A stretch of 64,000 nucleotides of DNA, from contig CANJPZ010000008.1 of NCBI GenBank assembly GCA_947476325.1, forward strand, positions 1 through 64,000, in the 5' to 3' direction. Positions 1 to 7,702 of the stretch are shown here, piece after piece (within the stretch, counting starts at the first letter, position 1; every line of letters starts with the position of its first letter). This DNA is from Caulobacteraceae bacterium. GTDB lineage: Bacteria > Pseudomonadota > Alphaproteobacteria > Caulobacterales > Caulobacteraceae. The translations under genes were made by a program, and so were the position numbers. The notes below the pieces were generated by a model that did no database searches, was not told where the DNA came from, and worked only from the letters and a program-made list of their open reading frames with translations.

Positions 1-145
1 CTACGCCAGCGCCATCTGCGGAAAGACCGGCCAAGGCGCGCCCGACTCTTGCGGTCACGCGCCATGGCCTCTTGCAAGCCACCACCAGGACGGTTCAAAT
101 CAGCTCAGGACTCTCATTATGACTGGATGAGAAATGGGGGTCACG

Positions 146-430
146 TCACCAGGCTTCGATCACGACCTCGGCCTCGGTCAGGCTGAAGAAGATTTCCCGG
201 TTGAGTAGTTTGCCGGGCAGTTTGCAGTTGAAGGTCTCGCAATAGCCGTTGTCGGACCGGCTATTGGCCTGCGGTCCGCGCAGGATCATCACATCGGCAG
301 GGGCTTCCAGGACGTCAGTCGAGTTGAGGCGACGCTTCACCCGGATGGCCAGGGCCTCGTGGGTCAACTGGTGGGTCAAGCAGGGCAGCCTGAACATGCG
401 GCCCATAAACTCCCATTTTCGACCAGCCAT
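146..430 (-). pseudogene. IS3-family transposase (integrase-core) remnant, internally deleted
   Basis: The reading frame resembles the DDE integrase core of IS3-group OrfB transposases: it has THEALAIRVKRRLNSTDVLE, then RSDN, then GYCETFN and LLNREIFFSLTEAEVVIEAW. In intact members RSDNGPEF and WENGYxESFN are separated by about 25 to 30 residues, so that the second Asp and the Glu are about 35 apart. Here RSDNG runs straight into GYCETFN and that spacing falls to a few residues. The N-terminal part carrying the first Asp is missing, and the frame ends in TGA after EAW, without the usual YNxxRPHSxLGY tail. It is a dead fragment. A GTGACCCCC motif just downstream (near 136-146) may be an old IS end. 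Confidence 0.8.
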
Positions 431-510
431 TCCGCCTCATGCGCCGCCTACTCTTGGTGCGGCGAAGAAATGACAAATCTCAACAAGCGAAAAAACTGAA
501 AAAGCTGTCA

Positions 511-640
511 GTGCGTCCTTCGAGCCCTCGATCCAGTCGGGGGCCGCCGGGCGGGCTCCTCAGGATGACGCCTGTGGTGGGAAGGCCAAAACACCCGTCA
601 TGCTGAGGAGCGACCGCAGGTCGCGTCTCGAAGCACGCAC
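511..640. repeat. Inverted pair of intergenic repeat copies
   Basis: Two copies of one repeat face each other upstream of hslO. The left copy (511-570) starts gtgcgtccttcgag and ends ctcctcaggatgacg. The right copy (596-640) starts cgtcatgctgaggag and ends ctcgaagcacgcac. The outer and inner ends are near-perfect inverted complements, so the 130 bp could fold into one long hairpin. Repeats with a TCCTGAGGAG...TCGAAGGACG pattern are common between genes in Caulobacterales. Function is unknown. The gene-free stretch 431-703 otherwise shows only the hslO promoter and a short motif at about 485-513 resembling the element at 16018-16181. Confidence 0.65.
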
Positions 641-690
641 GTCCCGCCGGCGCGACCGGCCCCCGCATCGCAAACCCGCGCCCCATCCCC

Positions 691-696
691 TATATT
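691..696 (+). promoter_or_regulatory. -10 box of a likely leaderless hslO transcript
   Basis: TATATT ends exactly 7 bases before the hslO ATG, and no Shine-Dalgarno sequence lies between them. Transcription would start at or next to the A of the ATG. No convincing -35 is visible. Confidence 0.5.
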
Positions 697-703
697 CGCC
701 CCC

Positions 704-1627
704 ATGACCCCTGCGCTTACCGCCAACACCCCCTCCGATGATCTCGTCGCCCCGTTCCAGATCGAGAGCCAGCCCGTGCGCGGCCGCATTGTCCGGCTAG
801 GCGCCGCCATCGACGACATCCTCAACCGCCACGCCTATCCCGAGGCCGTGGCCAATCTGGTCGGTGAGGCCTGTGCGCTCGCCGCCCTGGTCGGCGCCAG
901 CCTGAAGTTCGACGGGCGGCTGATCCTGCAGGCCCAGGGCGACGGGCCGGTGTCCTTCGTGGTCGCCGACTACGACACCGCCGGCGATATCCGCGCCTAC
1001 TGCCGCTATGACGAGGACCGGGTGGCCGCCGCCTGCGAGGGCTTCATCCGCCCCGGCGCGCGCACCCTGCTGGGCGATGGCCTGTTCATCATGACCCTGG
1101 ATCAGGGCCCCGACATGGAGCGCTACCAAGGCGTCACCCAGATCGAGGGCGAGACGCTGGCCCTGTGCGCCGAACAGTATTTCGCCCAGTCCGAACAGAC
1201 CCCCACCCGCGTGCTGCTAGCCACCGGTCAGGTGCGCGATTCCGGCCCCGACCGCTGGCGGGCCGGCGGCATGATCCTGCAGAACATCGCCGGCGATGCG
1301 GCGCGCGGCTCGACCGACGAGGCGTGGAACACCGTCCAGGCCCTGTTCGGCACGCTTGGCGAAGACGAGCTGGTTGACCCCACCATCTCGCCCTCCACCC
1401 TGCTGTTTCGCCTGTTCCACGAAGAAGGCGTGCGCATGTTCCCGGCCACCGCCGTGCGCAGCCACTGCCGGTGCTCGCGCGAGCGGATCATCTCGGTGTT
1501 GGGCTCATTCCCGTCCCACGAACGCGGCGACATGCTGGACGCCGAGGGAAATATCGAAGTGACGTGCGAGTACTGCAGCCGCGTCTACACCATCGAACCG
1601 GAAGTGATTGGAGAAGGAAAAGAATAG
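704..1627 (+). CDS. hslO: Hsp33 redox-regulated chaperone
   Basis: Cytosolic holdase chaperone activated by oxidation of a zinc centre. The 307-residue product has the Hsp33 length, and its C-terminal zinc cysteines are visible as C255-x-C257 (SHCRCSRERI) and C288-x2-C291 (TCEYCSR). The central domain carries FIMTLDQGPDMERYQG, typical of the family. The ATG at 704 is preceded by a TATATT box 7 bases upstream and no ribosome binding site, suggesting a leaderless message. The neighbours apaG and metZ on the opposite strand match the order seen in Caulobacter relatives. Identification is firm. Confidence 0.96.
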   Translation: MTPALTANTPSDDLVAPFQIESQPVRGRIVRLGAAIDDILNRHAYPEAVANLVGEACALAALVGASLKFDGRLILQAQGDGPVSFVVADYDTAGDIRAYCRYDEDRVAAACEGFIRPGARTLLGDGLFIMTLDQGPDMERYQGVTQIEGETLALCAEQYFAQSEQTPTRVLLATGQVRDSGPDRWRAGGMILQNIAGDAARGSTDEAWNTVQALFGTLGEDELVDPTISPSTLLFRLFHEEGVRMFPATAVRSHCRCSRERIISVLGSFPSHERGDMLDAEGNIEVTCEYCSRVYTIEPEVIGEGKE

Positions 1628-1640
1628 ACCTTGAACCGCT

Positions 1641-1739
1641 CATCCCGGCGAAGGCCGGGACCCAGATTCAGCTACCACACCCGGGAAACCGCCCACGGAC
1701 CAGCGCTTGCGACTGGGCCCCGGCCTTTGCCGGGGTGAG
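1641..1739. repeat. Palindromic intergenic repeat (CCCGGCGAAGGCCGGG family)
   Basis: The element lies between the convergent ends of hslO and apaG. The left arm catcccggcgaaggccggga and the right arm ccccggcctttgccggggtg are inverted copies, each containing its own short palindrome, separated by about 45 bases. A relative sits in frame inside ygfZ at 49002-49069. It could also serve as a terminator structure for both flanking genes. Confidence 0.7.
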
Positions 1740-1749
1740 CGGAGATGGG

Positions 1750-2184
1750 CTAGTTCACCACCCGCCGCGCGCCCGGCAGGTCCAGGCTGAACTCGGGGAT
1801 GGCCACATCGAAGGCGTCACCGTCGCGGGTCATCATGTGATAGTCGCCGCGCATGGTGCCCGACGGGGTGGTCAGGGGGCAGCCGGACGAATAGCGGAAG
1901 GCCTCGCGCGGTCCCAGGGTGGGTTGTTCGCCCACCACACCGGGCCCGCGGACTTCTTCTAGGCGGTTCAGGCCGTCGGTGATCACCCAGTGGCGCGAGA
2001 CCAGCTGTACGGTCTCGACCCCGTGGTTTTCGATCTCGACGGTATAGGCCCAGAACCACTTGCCCTCTTCGGGCTCGGACTGTTCGACCTGATAGGTCGG
2101 GGTGACCCGCACGACGATGTCCCGCGTACGGGCCTCGTAGATCGGGTTTTCCCGAGCCGCCCCAAACCGCCGGATGCGTCTCAT
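1750..2184 (-). CDS. apaG: ApaG domain protein (Co2+/Mg2+ efflux protein ApaG family)
   Basis: The 144-residue product matches ApaG, a small beta-sandwich (fibronectin III-like) protein first noted for effects on cobalt resistance and magnesium efflux; its biochemical role is unsettled. Diagnostic segments are FWAYTVEIENHG, LVSRHWVITDG, GEQPTLGPREAFRYSSGCPL and PSGTMRGDYHM. The chosen ATG at 2184 overlaps the metZ stop as ATGA, so it is translationally coupled to metZ. The same frame stays open far upstream inside metZ, but that part is an antisense-like shadow without family similarity. Confidence 0.93.
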   Translation of the reverse strand: MRRIRRFGAARENPIYEARTRDIVVRVTPTYQVEQSEPEEGKWFWAYTVEIENHGVETVQLVSRHWVITDGLNRLEEVRGPGVVGEQPTLGPREAFRYSSGCPLTTPSGTMRGDYHMMTRDGDAFDVAIPEFSLDLPGARRVVN

Positions 2185-3425
2185 CTGGCGTTGGCCCGGG
2201 CCCGGTCCAGAGCCCGGGTCACATCGCGCGCCAGGTCGGCGCGGCCTTCCAGGCCGACCGACATGCGCACCCAGCCCGCCGTCAGGCCCATGGCCAGACG
2301 CTCGGCCTCGGGGACAGAGCGGTGGGTGGTGGTGGCCGGGTGCGTGGCCATCGACTTGGCGTCGCCCAAGTTGTTGGAGATGTCGACGATCTGCAGCGCG
2401 TCCAGGAAGGCCCAGGCCGCTTCCTGGCTGCCCAGGTCGAAGGCCATCACGCTGCCGCCGCCGGTCATCTGGCGGGCCACCAGGGTGGCCTGCGGATGGT
2501 CCGGCCGGCCGGGATAGACGCAGGCGGCGACATTGGTGTGCTCGGCGATGGCATCGGCCAGGAACCGCGCCGTCTCGGCCTGGCGCCGGACACGAAGATC
2601 CAGGGTCTCCAGACCCTTGAGCAGGACCCACGAGTTGAACGGAGACATGGCCGGCCCGGTATGACGCAACAGGTCCTTGTAGGCCTTCTCGAACAGCTCG
2701 GGATCGTTCAGCAGGATCGCCCCGCCCAGCACCCGGCCCTGGCCGTCGATGTGCTTGGTGGCCGAATAGACGACGACGTCGCAGCCCAGCTCCAGAGGCT
2801 TCTGGAAGATCGGGGTGGCGAAGACGTTGTCCACGACGACCTTTGCGCCGGCCGCGTGGGCGATGGCGCACACGCCCGGAATGTCCGTGACTTCCAGCAG
2901 CGGATTGGCCGGGCTCTCGATCAGGAAGGTGGTGGTGTTGGGCCGCACCGCCGCTTGCCACGCCGACAGATCGGTCGCGTCGACGAAAGTCACCTCGACC
3001 CCAAATCTTGGAAGGAGTTCCGCACAGATCCACCGGCATGACCCGAACAGCGCCCGACCCGCCACCAGATGATCGCCCGCCTTCAAAAGGCCGCGCAGGG
3101 CCGCGTCCACCGCCGACATGCCCGACGCCGTCGCCCGGCAGATCTTCGCGCCTTCCAGCAGGGCCAGCCGGTCTTCGAAGATCTGGGTCGTGGGGTTGCC
3201 GAACCGCTGGTAGATGAACCCCGGATCGTCGCCCGAAAACCGCGCGTCAGCCGCGCCGGCGCTGGGGTAGGCAAAGCTCTGGGTCAGATAGAGGGCTTCG
3301 GAGATTTCACCGTAGGGCGAACGCGCCATACCGCCGCGCACCAGACGGGTGGCGGTTTCCCAATCTTCGGGTGTCTCGGTGCGATCCTCAGCCACGGCGG
3401 CTCTCCAGTCGTTGCGAGGCCGCAT
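2181..3425 (-). CDS. metZ: O-succinylhomoserine sulfhydrylase
   Basis: PLP enzyme of the Cys/Met gamma-family that makes homocysteine from O-succinylhomoserine and sulfide in methionine biosynthesis. The PLP lysine is in SATKHIDGQGRVLGG (about K224), and the cofactor region has ATASGMSAVDAAL. The segment YGEISEALYLTQSFAYPSA near the N-terminus is typical of MetZ rather than MetB. The ATG at 3425 (MRPRNDW) is preferred; an in-frame TTG at 3452 would add nine residues. The stop overlaps the apaG start. The gene is divergent from dcd. MetZ and O-acetyl-specific MetY are similar, so the substrate is inferred from family resemblance. Confidence 0.92.
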   Translation of the reverse strand: MRPRNDWRAAVAEDRTETPEDWETATRLVRGGMARSPYGEISEALYLTQSFAYPSAGAADARFSGDDPGFIYQRFGNPTTQIFEDRLALLEGAKICRATASGMSAVDAALRGLLKAGDHLVAGRALFGSCRWICAELLPRFGVEVTFVDATDLSAWQAAVRPNTTTFLIESPANPLLEVTDIPGVCAIAHAAGAKVVVDNVFATPIFQKPLELGCDVVVYSATKHIDGQGRVLGGAILLNDPELFEKAYKDLLRHTGPAMSPFNSWVLLKGLETLDLRVRRQAETARFLADAIAEHTNVAACVYPGRPDHPQATLVARQMTGGGSVMAFDLGSQEAAWAFLDALQIVDISNNLGDAKSMATHPATTTHRSVPEAERLAMGLTAGWVRMSVGLEGRADLARDVTRALDRARANAR

Positions 3426-3509
3426 GAACGGCAGGAGGGGGGGCAAGGTCAAGACAACAAAACATAGGGGCGCTTGTCAGACTCGCTGCGGCGCCCGAAG
3501 AGGAAAGCG

Positions 3510-4511
3510 ATGAACACCAACGGCATCCTGCCCTGTCAGGCGATCGAAGCGCTGATTTCCGGCGGCGCGATCACGGCTGAAACGCCCTTCGCGCCAGATC
3601 AGGTGCAGCCGGCGAGCCTGGATCTGCGCCTCGGCCCGGTGGCCTGGCGCGTGCGGGCCAGCTTCCTGCCCGGCGTCGGCCGCAAGGTCGCCGACCGGAT
3701 GTCTGGCCTGTCCATGCACGCGCTGGACCTTGAACGCGGTGCGGTGCTGGAAAAGGGCTGCGTTTATCTGGTGCGGGTGCAGGAGCATCTGGCCTTGCCG
3801 GCCGGCGTCTCGGCCCGGGCCAATCCGAAGAGCTCCACCGGGCGCGTGGATGTCTTCGTGCGTCTGCTGACGGACCATGGCGAGGCCTTCGACGATGTCG
3901 CGCCCGGCTATGCGGGCCCGCTCTATCTTGAGATCGCCCCCCAGACCTTTTCGGTCCTGGTCCGCGCCGGCACCCGCCTGAACCAGCTGCGCCTTAAGGC
4001 CGGCGATCCGCCGCGTCTGGTGGTGACCAATGTCGGCGTTGATCTGACCGGCGCCATCGCCGGCTACCGCGCCCGCCGCCATGCCGGGATTATCGACCTC
4101 GACCGCGAAGGCGCCTGCGATCCGAAGGACTTCTGGGAAGAGCTCGAACAGCGCCACGGCGAGCTGCTGCTCGACCCGGGCGAGTTCTACATCCTGGCCT
4201 CCAAGGAAGACGTGGCCATCCCGGTCGACCAGGCCGCCGAAATGACGCCGATCGATCCGGCGGTTGGCGAGTTCCGCGTCCACTACGCAGGCTTCTTCGA
4301 CCCCGGATTCGGCATCGACGAGGCCCGCGGCGCCGGCTCCAAGGGCGTTCTCGAGGTGCGCAGCCACACACCCTTCCTGCTGGAAGACGGCCAGATCGTC
4401 GCGCGGCTGGTGTTCGAGCCGCTGACGGAGCGGCCAAACCGCCTCTACGGCGAAGGCGGCTCACATTATCAAAAGCAGGGCCTCAAACTCTCGAAGCATT
4501 TCAAGGCCTGA
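3510..4511 (+). CDS. dcd: 2'-deoxycytidine 5'-triphosphate deaminase (long form)
   Basis: Deaminates dCTP to dUTP for dTTP synthesis. The 333-residue protein is much longer than the 193-residue E. coli Dcd and matches the long alphaproteobacterial form with two dUTPase-like halves. The N-terminal half has LPCQAIEALI, QVQPASLDLRLG and the active-site segment SARANPKSSTGRVDVFVRLL. The second half repeats the pattern with EFYILASKEDVAIP and DPGFGI. The start at 3510 is preceded by GAGGAAAG at good spacing; an upstream in-frame start at 3474 is less likely. It is divergent from metZ. Confidence 0.9.
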   Translation: MNTNGILPCQAIEALISGGAITAETPFAPDQVQPASLDLRLGPVAWRVRASFLPGVGRKVADRMSGLSMHALDLERGAVLEKGCVYLVRVQEHLALPAGVSARANPKSSTGRVDVFVRLLTDHGEAFDDVAPGYAGPLYLEIAPQTFSVLVRAGTRLNQLRLKAGDPPRLVVTNVGVDLTGAIAGYRARRHAGIIDLDREGACDPKDFWEELEQRHGELLLDPGEFYILASKEDVAIPVDQAAEMTPIDPAVGEFRVHYAGFFDPGFGIDEARGAGSKGVLEVRSHTPFLLEDGQIVARLVFEPLTERPNRLYGEGGSHYQKQGLKLSKHFKA

Positions 4512-4515
4512 CCGG

Positions 4516-5334
4516 TCAGTTCACGCCCATATAACGCAGCACCGTGCCGTTCGGAATCGCCCGCCGCTGCTCCAGATGCCCGATGCAGAACCGGGCCTCA
4601 TCGAACAGCCCGTAGTGGTGGCAGATCACCGCCATTTGCTTCAGCTGCTCGTCATTGAGCCGCTCGTGCTGCGACAGGTCCCGCAGATAGATCGCCTCGG
4701 CGGTGATCAGCTGGGATGATGGCGCCTGGTTCTCATAGGTCCCCGCGCCGGCGGCCATGATGAAGCATTTGGCGCCGACAAAGTGGTGGAACACGAACCC
4801 CTGGCTGCGCATCTCGACGTCGATGTCGCCCTGGGTCGGCTGGTCCTTGTAGATCTGGACAAAGGCGACGTCGGTGTGGATCGCCACCGTGGATTTCAAC
4901 GTCTGGCGTCCACCCTGCAGCACGGCCAGTTCGCCGCCGCGCATGCTGACCTTGAGCAGATCGACGCCCTTGATGGCCTTGATGTCATCCAGCCGCTTTG
5001 TTCTCAGGTCGGTGACGGTCCGTGACACGGTCGCGTTGCGCCGCAGATCCGGATAGAGCGCCAGAACTCTGGTGTTCGGCTCCAGCAGACTGGTCAGGCC
5101 GGGATGGACGCAGACCTGCAGGCTGTGATCCCCGCCGTCGCCGACCAGATGGGATAGATAACGTTCCCGGCGCCGGGCCTTGGGAAAGCCATCGCCCGCC
5201 AGCGGCGGCTCGAATCGCGTCAGGCGGCTGTCCCCGCTCTCGAACAGGGCGGCGTAGGGCGCCGGCCCGTCCGCCGGGATCATGTCGACGTCGACGATTT
5301 CGGTGTCAAGTTCGGGTTTCAACAATCGATGCAT
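4516..5334 (-). CDS. FkbM-family methyltransferase-like protein
   Basis: A 272-residue protein with weak but recognisable FkbM methyltransferase features: YPDLRRNATVSRTVTDLRT, then DLLKVSMRGGELAVLQGG in place of the usual DFLKIDxxGxExxVLxGA. A standard N-terminal glycine-rich SAM loop (DIGANxG) is not visible, so SAM binding is uncertain and the protein may be divergent or non-catalytic. It faces the split histidine kinase across an 88 bp divergent promoter region and ends 5 bases from the dcd stop. This is one of three FkbM-like genes in the window. FkbM relatives often modify surface sugars, but nothing here shows the substrate. Confidence 0.65.
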   Translation of the reverse strand: MHRLLKPELDTEIVDVDMIPADGPAPYAALFESGDSRLTRFEPPLAGDGFPKARRRERYLSHLVGDGGDHSLQVCVHPGLTSLLEPNTRVLALYPDLRRNATVSRTVTDLRTKRLDDIKAIKGVDLLKVSMRGGELAVLQGGRQTLKSTVAIHTDVAFVQIYKDQPTQGDIDVEMRSQGFVFHHFVGAKCFIMAAGAGTYENQAPSSQLITAEAIYLRDLSQHERLNDEQLKQMAVICHHYGLFDEARFCIGHLEQRRAIPNGTVLRYMGVN

Positions 5335-5340
5335 GGCTGC

Positions 5341-5414
5341 AAACTAGCCCATGTCCAGCGATGAAAGCCAGCGTCGGCGATTGCGGCTCCGCAACCCCGG
5401 GCCGGCGTGATAAT
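5341..5414. promoter_or_regulatory. Divergent leaderless-type promoters
   Basis: On the minus strand TAGTTT (5341-5346) lies 6 bases before the fkbM-like ATG. On the plus strand GATAAT (5409-5414), part of TGATAAT, lies 8 bases before the histidine kinase ATG. Neither gene has a Shine-Dalgarno sequence. Confidence 0.4.
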
Positions 5415-5422
5415 CCGTTCCC

Positions 5423-6061
5423 ATGCTGCGGCCACGCTCGCCTGTCTCCATCGTCCTGATCGCCGTCTACCTGTGCGCGGCGGCAGTGGTGCTGAGCATC
5501 TGGATGGTCTCCAGGTTTCCCGAGTTCGGCGTCGAGTTCGCGAAGGGGCCGGCGCCTGAACAGGTCATTGTACTGGCCGCGGACGGGCGAAAGCTGGCGG
5601 TTCTGAAGGGCGGCGATCTGGTTACCTTCCGGCAAGGCGCGCAAGCCGTCACGCAGGAAGCCCGTCAACTGCTGCGCGGTTACGTACCCGGCCCTGAGCT
5701 AGCGGCGATTCAGCAATGGTATGCGGCGAGCACGGCCCTGACGCGAATGGCGGAAGCCGGTCCGGTCCAGTTCGAGCTGGGCGCTCTGGGACCCCACGCG
5801 ACAATGACCGCAAAGGGGCGCGCGCTCAGCCATCTTGGCGCGGAATTCTGGGTGATCATCGCCAACGGGCTCTATTCCTCGGTCATCGGCGCCTGGGTGT
5901 TCGCCCTGCGCCCCAAAGACTGGGGCGCACGCTTTTATGGCCTGACCGCCGCTGTATTTTCGATCGCCGGCTTTTCAGCAGCGGTGTTTGAGGCGCGAGA
6001 GTTCGCTGCGGATGGCCGCTTGCTGTGGCTGATGTCGGTGCTGAATTACACAGCCACCTAG
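5423..6061 (+). CDS. N-terminal half of a split membrane sensor histidine kinase
   Basis: This frame encodes 212 residues and ends at an amber codon (6059-6061) in the middle of what looks like one gene: the same frame reopens at once and continues as the kinase to 7564. Visible are an N-terminal membrane helix (IVLIAVYLCAAAVVLSIWMV), an extracytoplasmic stretch of about 120 residues with a PDZ-like feel (VIVLAADGRKLAVLKGGDLV), then helices around FWVIIANGLYSSVIGAWVFA and FYGLTAAVFSIAGFSAAVF. The amber falls between VLNYTAT and AGLWLLAALF, that is inside a membrane segment. It may be a recent nonsense mutation, a sequencing error, or read through. Confidence 0.6.
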   Translation: MLRPRSPVSIVLIAVYLCAAAVVLSIWMVSRFPEFGVEFAKGPAPEQVIVLAADGRKLAVLKGGDLVTFRQGAQAVTQEARQLLRGYVPGPELAAIQQWYAASTALTRMAEAGPVQFELGALGPHATMTAKGRALSHLGAEFWVIIANGLYSSVIGAWVFALRPKDWGARFYGLTAAVFSIAGFSAAVFEAREFAADGRLLWLMSVLNYTAT

Positions 6062-6091
6062 GCAGGCCTTTGGCTGCTGGCAGCGCTGTTC

Positions 6092-7564
6092 ATGAACTTC
6101 CCGCGCGCCGTTATCAGACCCAGGCTGTGGCATCTGGCCCTTCCGGTCCTGATCATCTCGGGCGCGGCTGGGTTTACGGCCATGCTCGGCGTCAAGCTGG
6201 TCTTCCGGTCGATGCTGATCCCGGTTTTGCTGATGGTCGGTTTTGTCATCGCTCAGTGGCGGGTCTCGCGGGGGGATCCGGTCGCCAGGACGCTTCTACG
6301 GTGGCTGGGCCTGACGGTGCTGCTGGGCACCGGCATAGGCGTGAGCGTCATGGTGCTGCCCAGGCTCACCGGAGGCCCGCCGGTCACGGCCAACGCTTTT
6401 GCCCTGTTGCCCAGCCTGCTGGCCTTTGGCGGGGTCGCCATCGGCGTGGGACGCTATCGCCTGTTCGATCTCGATCGCTGGGCCTACCGGATCATGCTGA
6501 CGGCGGTCGGGGCCCTCGCCCTGATGGTCGTAGACGGCGCGCTGATCTTCTTCCTGAGGTTTCAGCCCCCTGCCGCCTTGGGCCTGGCCCTGCTGGGCAC
6601 AGCGTTGGCCTATCTTCCGCTTCGCAGCGCTCTTTGGAGGCTGATGGCCGGCAAGGTCACGCCGATCAACAGCCATCTGTTCCAGTCCGCGGCCGAGGTC
6701 GCCTTCACGCCCGGTGTCGCCGCCCGTAAGGAAGCCTGGCGCGCCATGCTTATGGAACTGTTCGAACCCCTGGAAATCGCCGCCACGGCTGAAGAAGTCG
6801 ACAAGCCCAAGCGGCGCACTGACGGTCTGGAGCTTTCCATTCCGGCTACAGCAGGGGACTCTGCCCTGATCCTGCGTTACCCGGGCAAGGGCCGGCGGCT
6901 GTTCAGCGCGGATCACGTATCCCTCGCTCGCGAACTGATCGCCTTCATGGACAAGGCCGAGGCGGCGCGGGACTCTTACCGTCGCGGCGTAATGGAAGAG
7001 CGTGGCCGCATCGCCCAGGACCTGCATGACGATGTTGGCGCCCGGCTGCTGTCCAGCCTGTACAGGCCTGATGTGGATCAGGTCCGCGCCGATGTGCGAT
7101 CGGCCATGGACGATATTCGTGTGATCGTCGGCGGCATGGCGGGGGACCACATCCCCGCCAGCCGCATGCTCGCTGACCTGCGGGGCGAGATGGCGACGCG
7201 GCTGGAGGATGCCGGACTGACCTTCGAGTGGCCGGTACCGGAGTCCAGCTACCCCGATCTGAACCTCGACTTCTGGATCTACAAAAACGTACGCTCGGCG
7301 CACCGTGAAATCGTCTCCAACGTGCTGCGTCACGCCAAAGCACGCCACGTGAGGGCCTCGGCAAGGATCGAGAATGAGGTCTTGCACCTCTGCGTCGAGG
7401 ACGACGGCGTTGGCATGGCGGCAAAGAAGCCGGGCGAGCGGGAGGGCAATGGCATGCGCAATACCCGTCGGCGTCTGGAACAGCTGGGCGGCAAGCTGAT
7501 CATGGCGTCAGGCGAATCCGGGCTGCGGGTTGAAATCGCCGTCCCTCTTGGCACCAGAGCCTAG
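6092..7564 (+). CDS. C-terminal half of the split histidine kinase (HisKA_3-HATPase_c)
   Basis: The 490-residue frame is in register with the upstream half (669 bases between starts) and has several further membrane helices (for example GGVAIGVGRYRLFDLDRW, then RIMLTAVGALALMVVDGALI). The H-box MEERGRIAQDLHDDVGARLL carries the phospho-acceptor His of NarL/DesK-type kinases. The ATPase domain shows REIVSNVLRHAKA (N-box) and VEDDGVGM (G1). The kinase core looks intact. Such kinases usually pair with a LuxR-type response regulator, but none is adjacent. The ATG at 6092 would allow translation of this half alone, without the sensor; no clear ribosome binding site precedes it. Confidence 0.72.
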   Translation: MNFPRAVIRPRLWHLALPVLIISGAAGFTAMLGVKLVFRSMLIPVLLMVGFVIAQWRVSRGDPVARTLLRWLGLTVLLGTGIGVSVMVLPRLTGGPPVTANAFALLPSLLAFGGVAIGVGRYRLFDLDRWAYRIMLTAVGALALMVVDGALIFFLRFQPPAALGLALLGTALAYLPLRSALWRLMAGKVTPINSHLFQSAAEVAFTPGVAARKEAWRAMLMELFEPLEIAATAEEVDKPKRRTDGLELSIPATAGDSALILRYPGKGRRLFSADHVSLARELIAFMDKAEAARDSYRRGVMEERGRIAQDLHDDVGARLLSSLYRPDVDQVRADVRSAMDDIRVIVGGMAGDHIPASRMLADLRGEMATRLEDAGLTFEWPVPESSYPDLNLDFWIYKNVRSAHREIVSNVLRHAKARHVRASARIENEVLHLCVEDDGVGMAAKKPGEREGNGMRNTRRRLEQLGGKLIMASGESGLRVEIAVPLGTRA

Positions 7565-7702
7565 ACAGAAACCAAAGGCCGCGCATCCCGAGCTTGACTG
7601 TGACCGCGCGAAATCAAAATATCCCGTCATTACCATCAGCTGACCGGACCTTGAAGGCATGCGCACATTGCTCCGCCCTTTTTGTCTTGGGGTGCCCTGA
7701 AC

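Noticed and set aside
91-100. GGTTCAAATC resembling a tRNA T-arm
   Set aside because: No acceptor, D or anticodon arm at proper distance on either strand, so it is a chance match.
5423-7564. Programmed frameshift explanation for the split kinase
   Set aside because: Both halves are in the same frame, so only a stop codon, not a frameshift, separates them.
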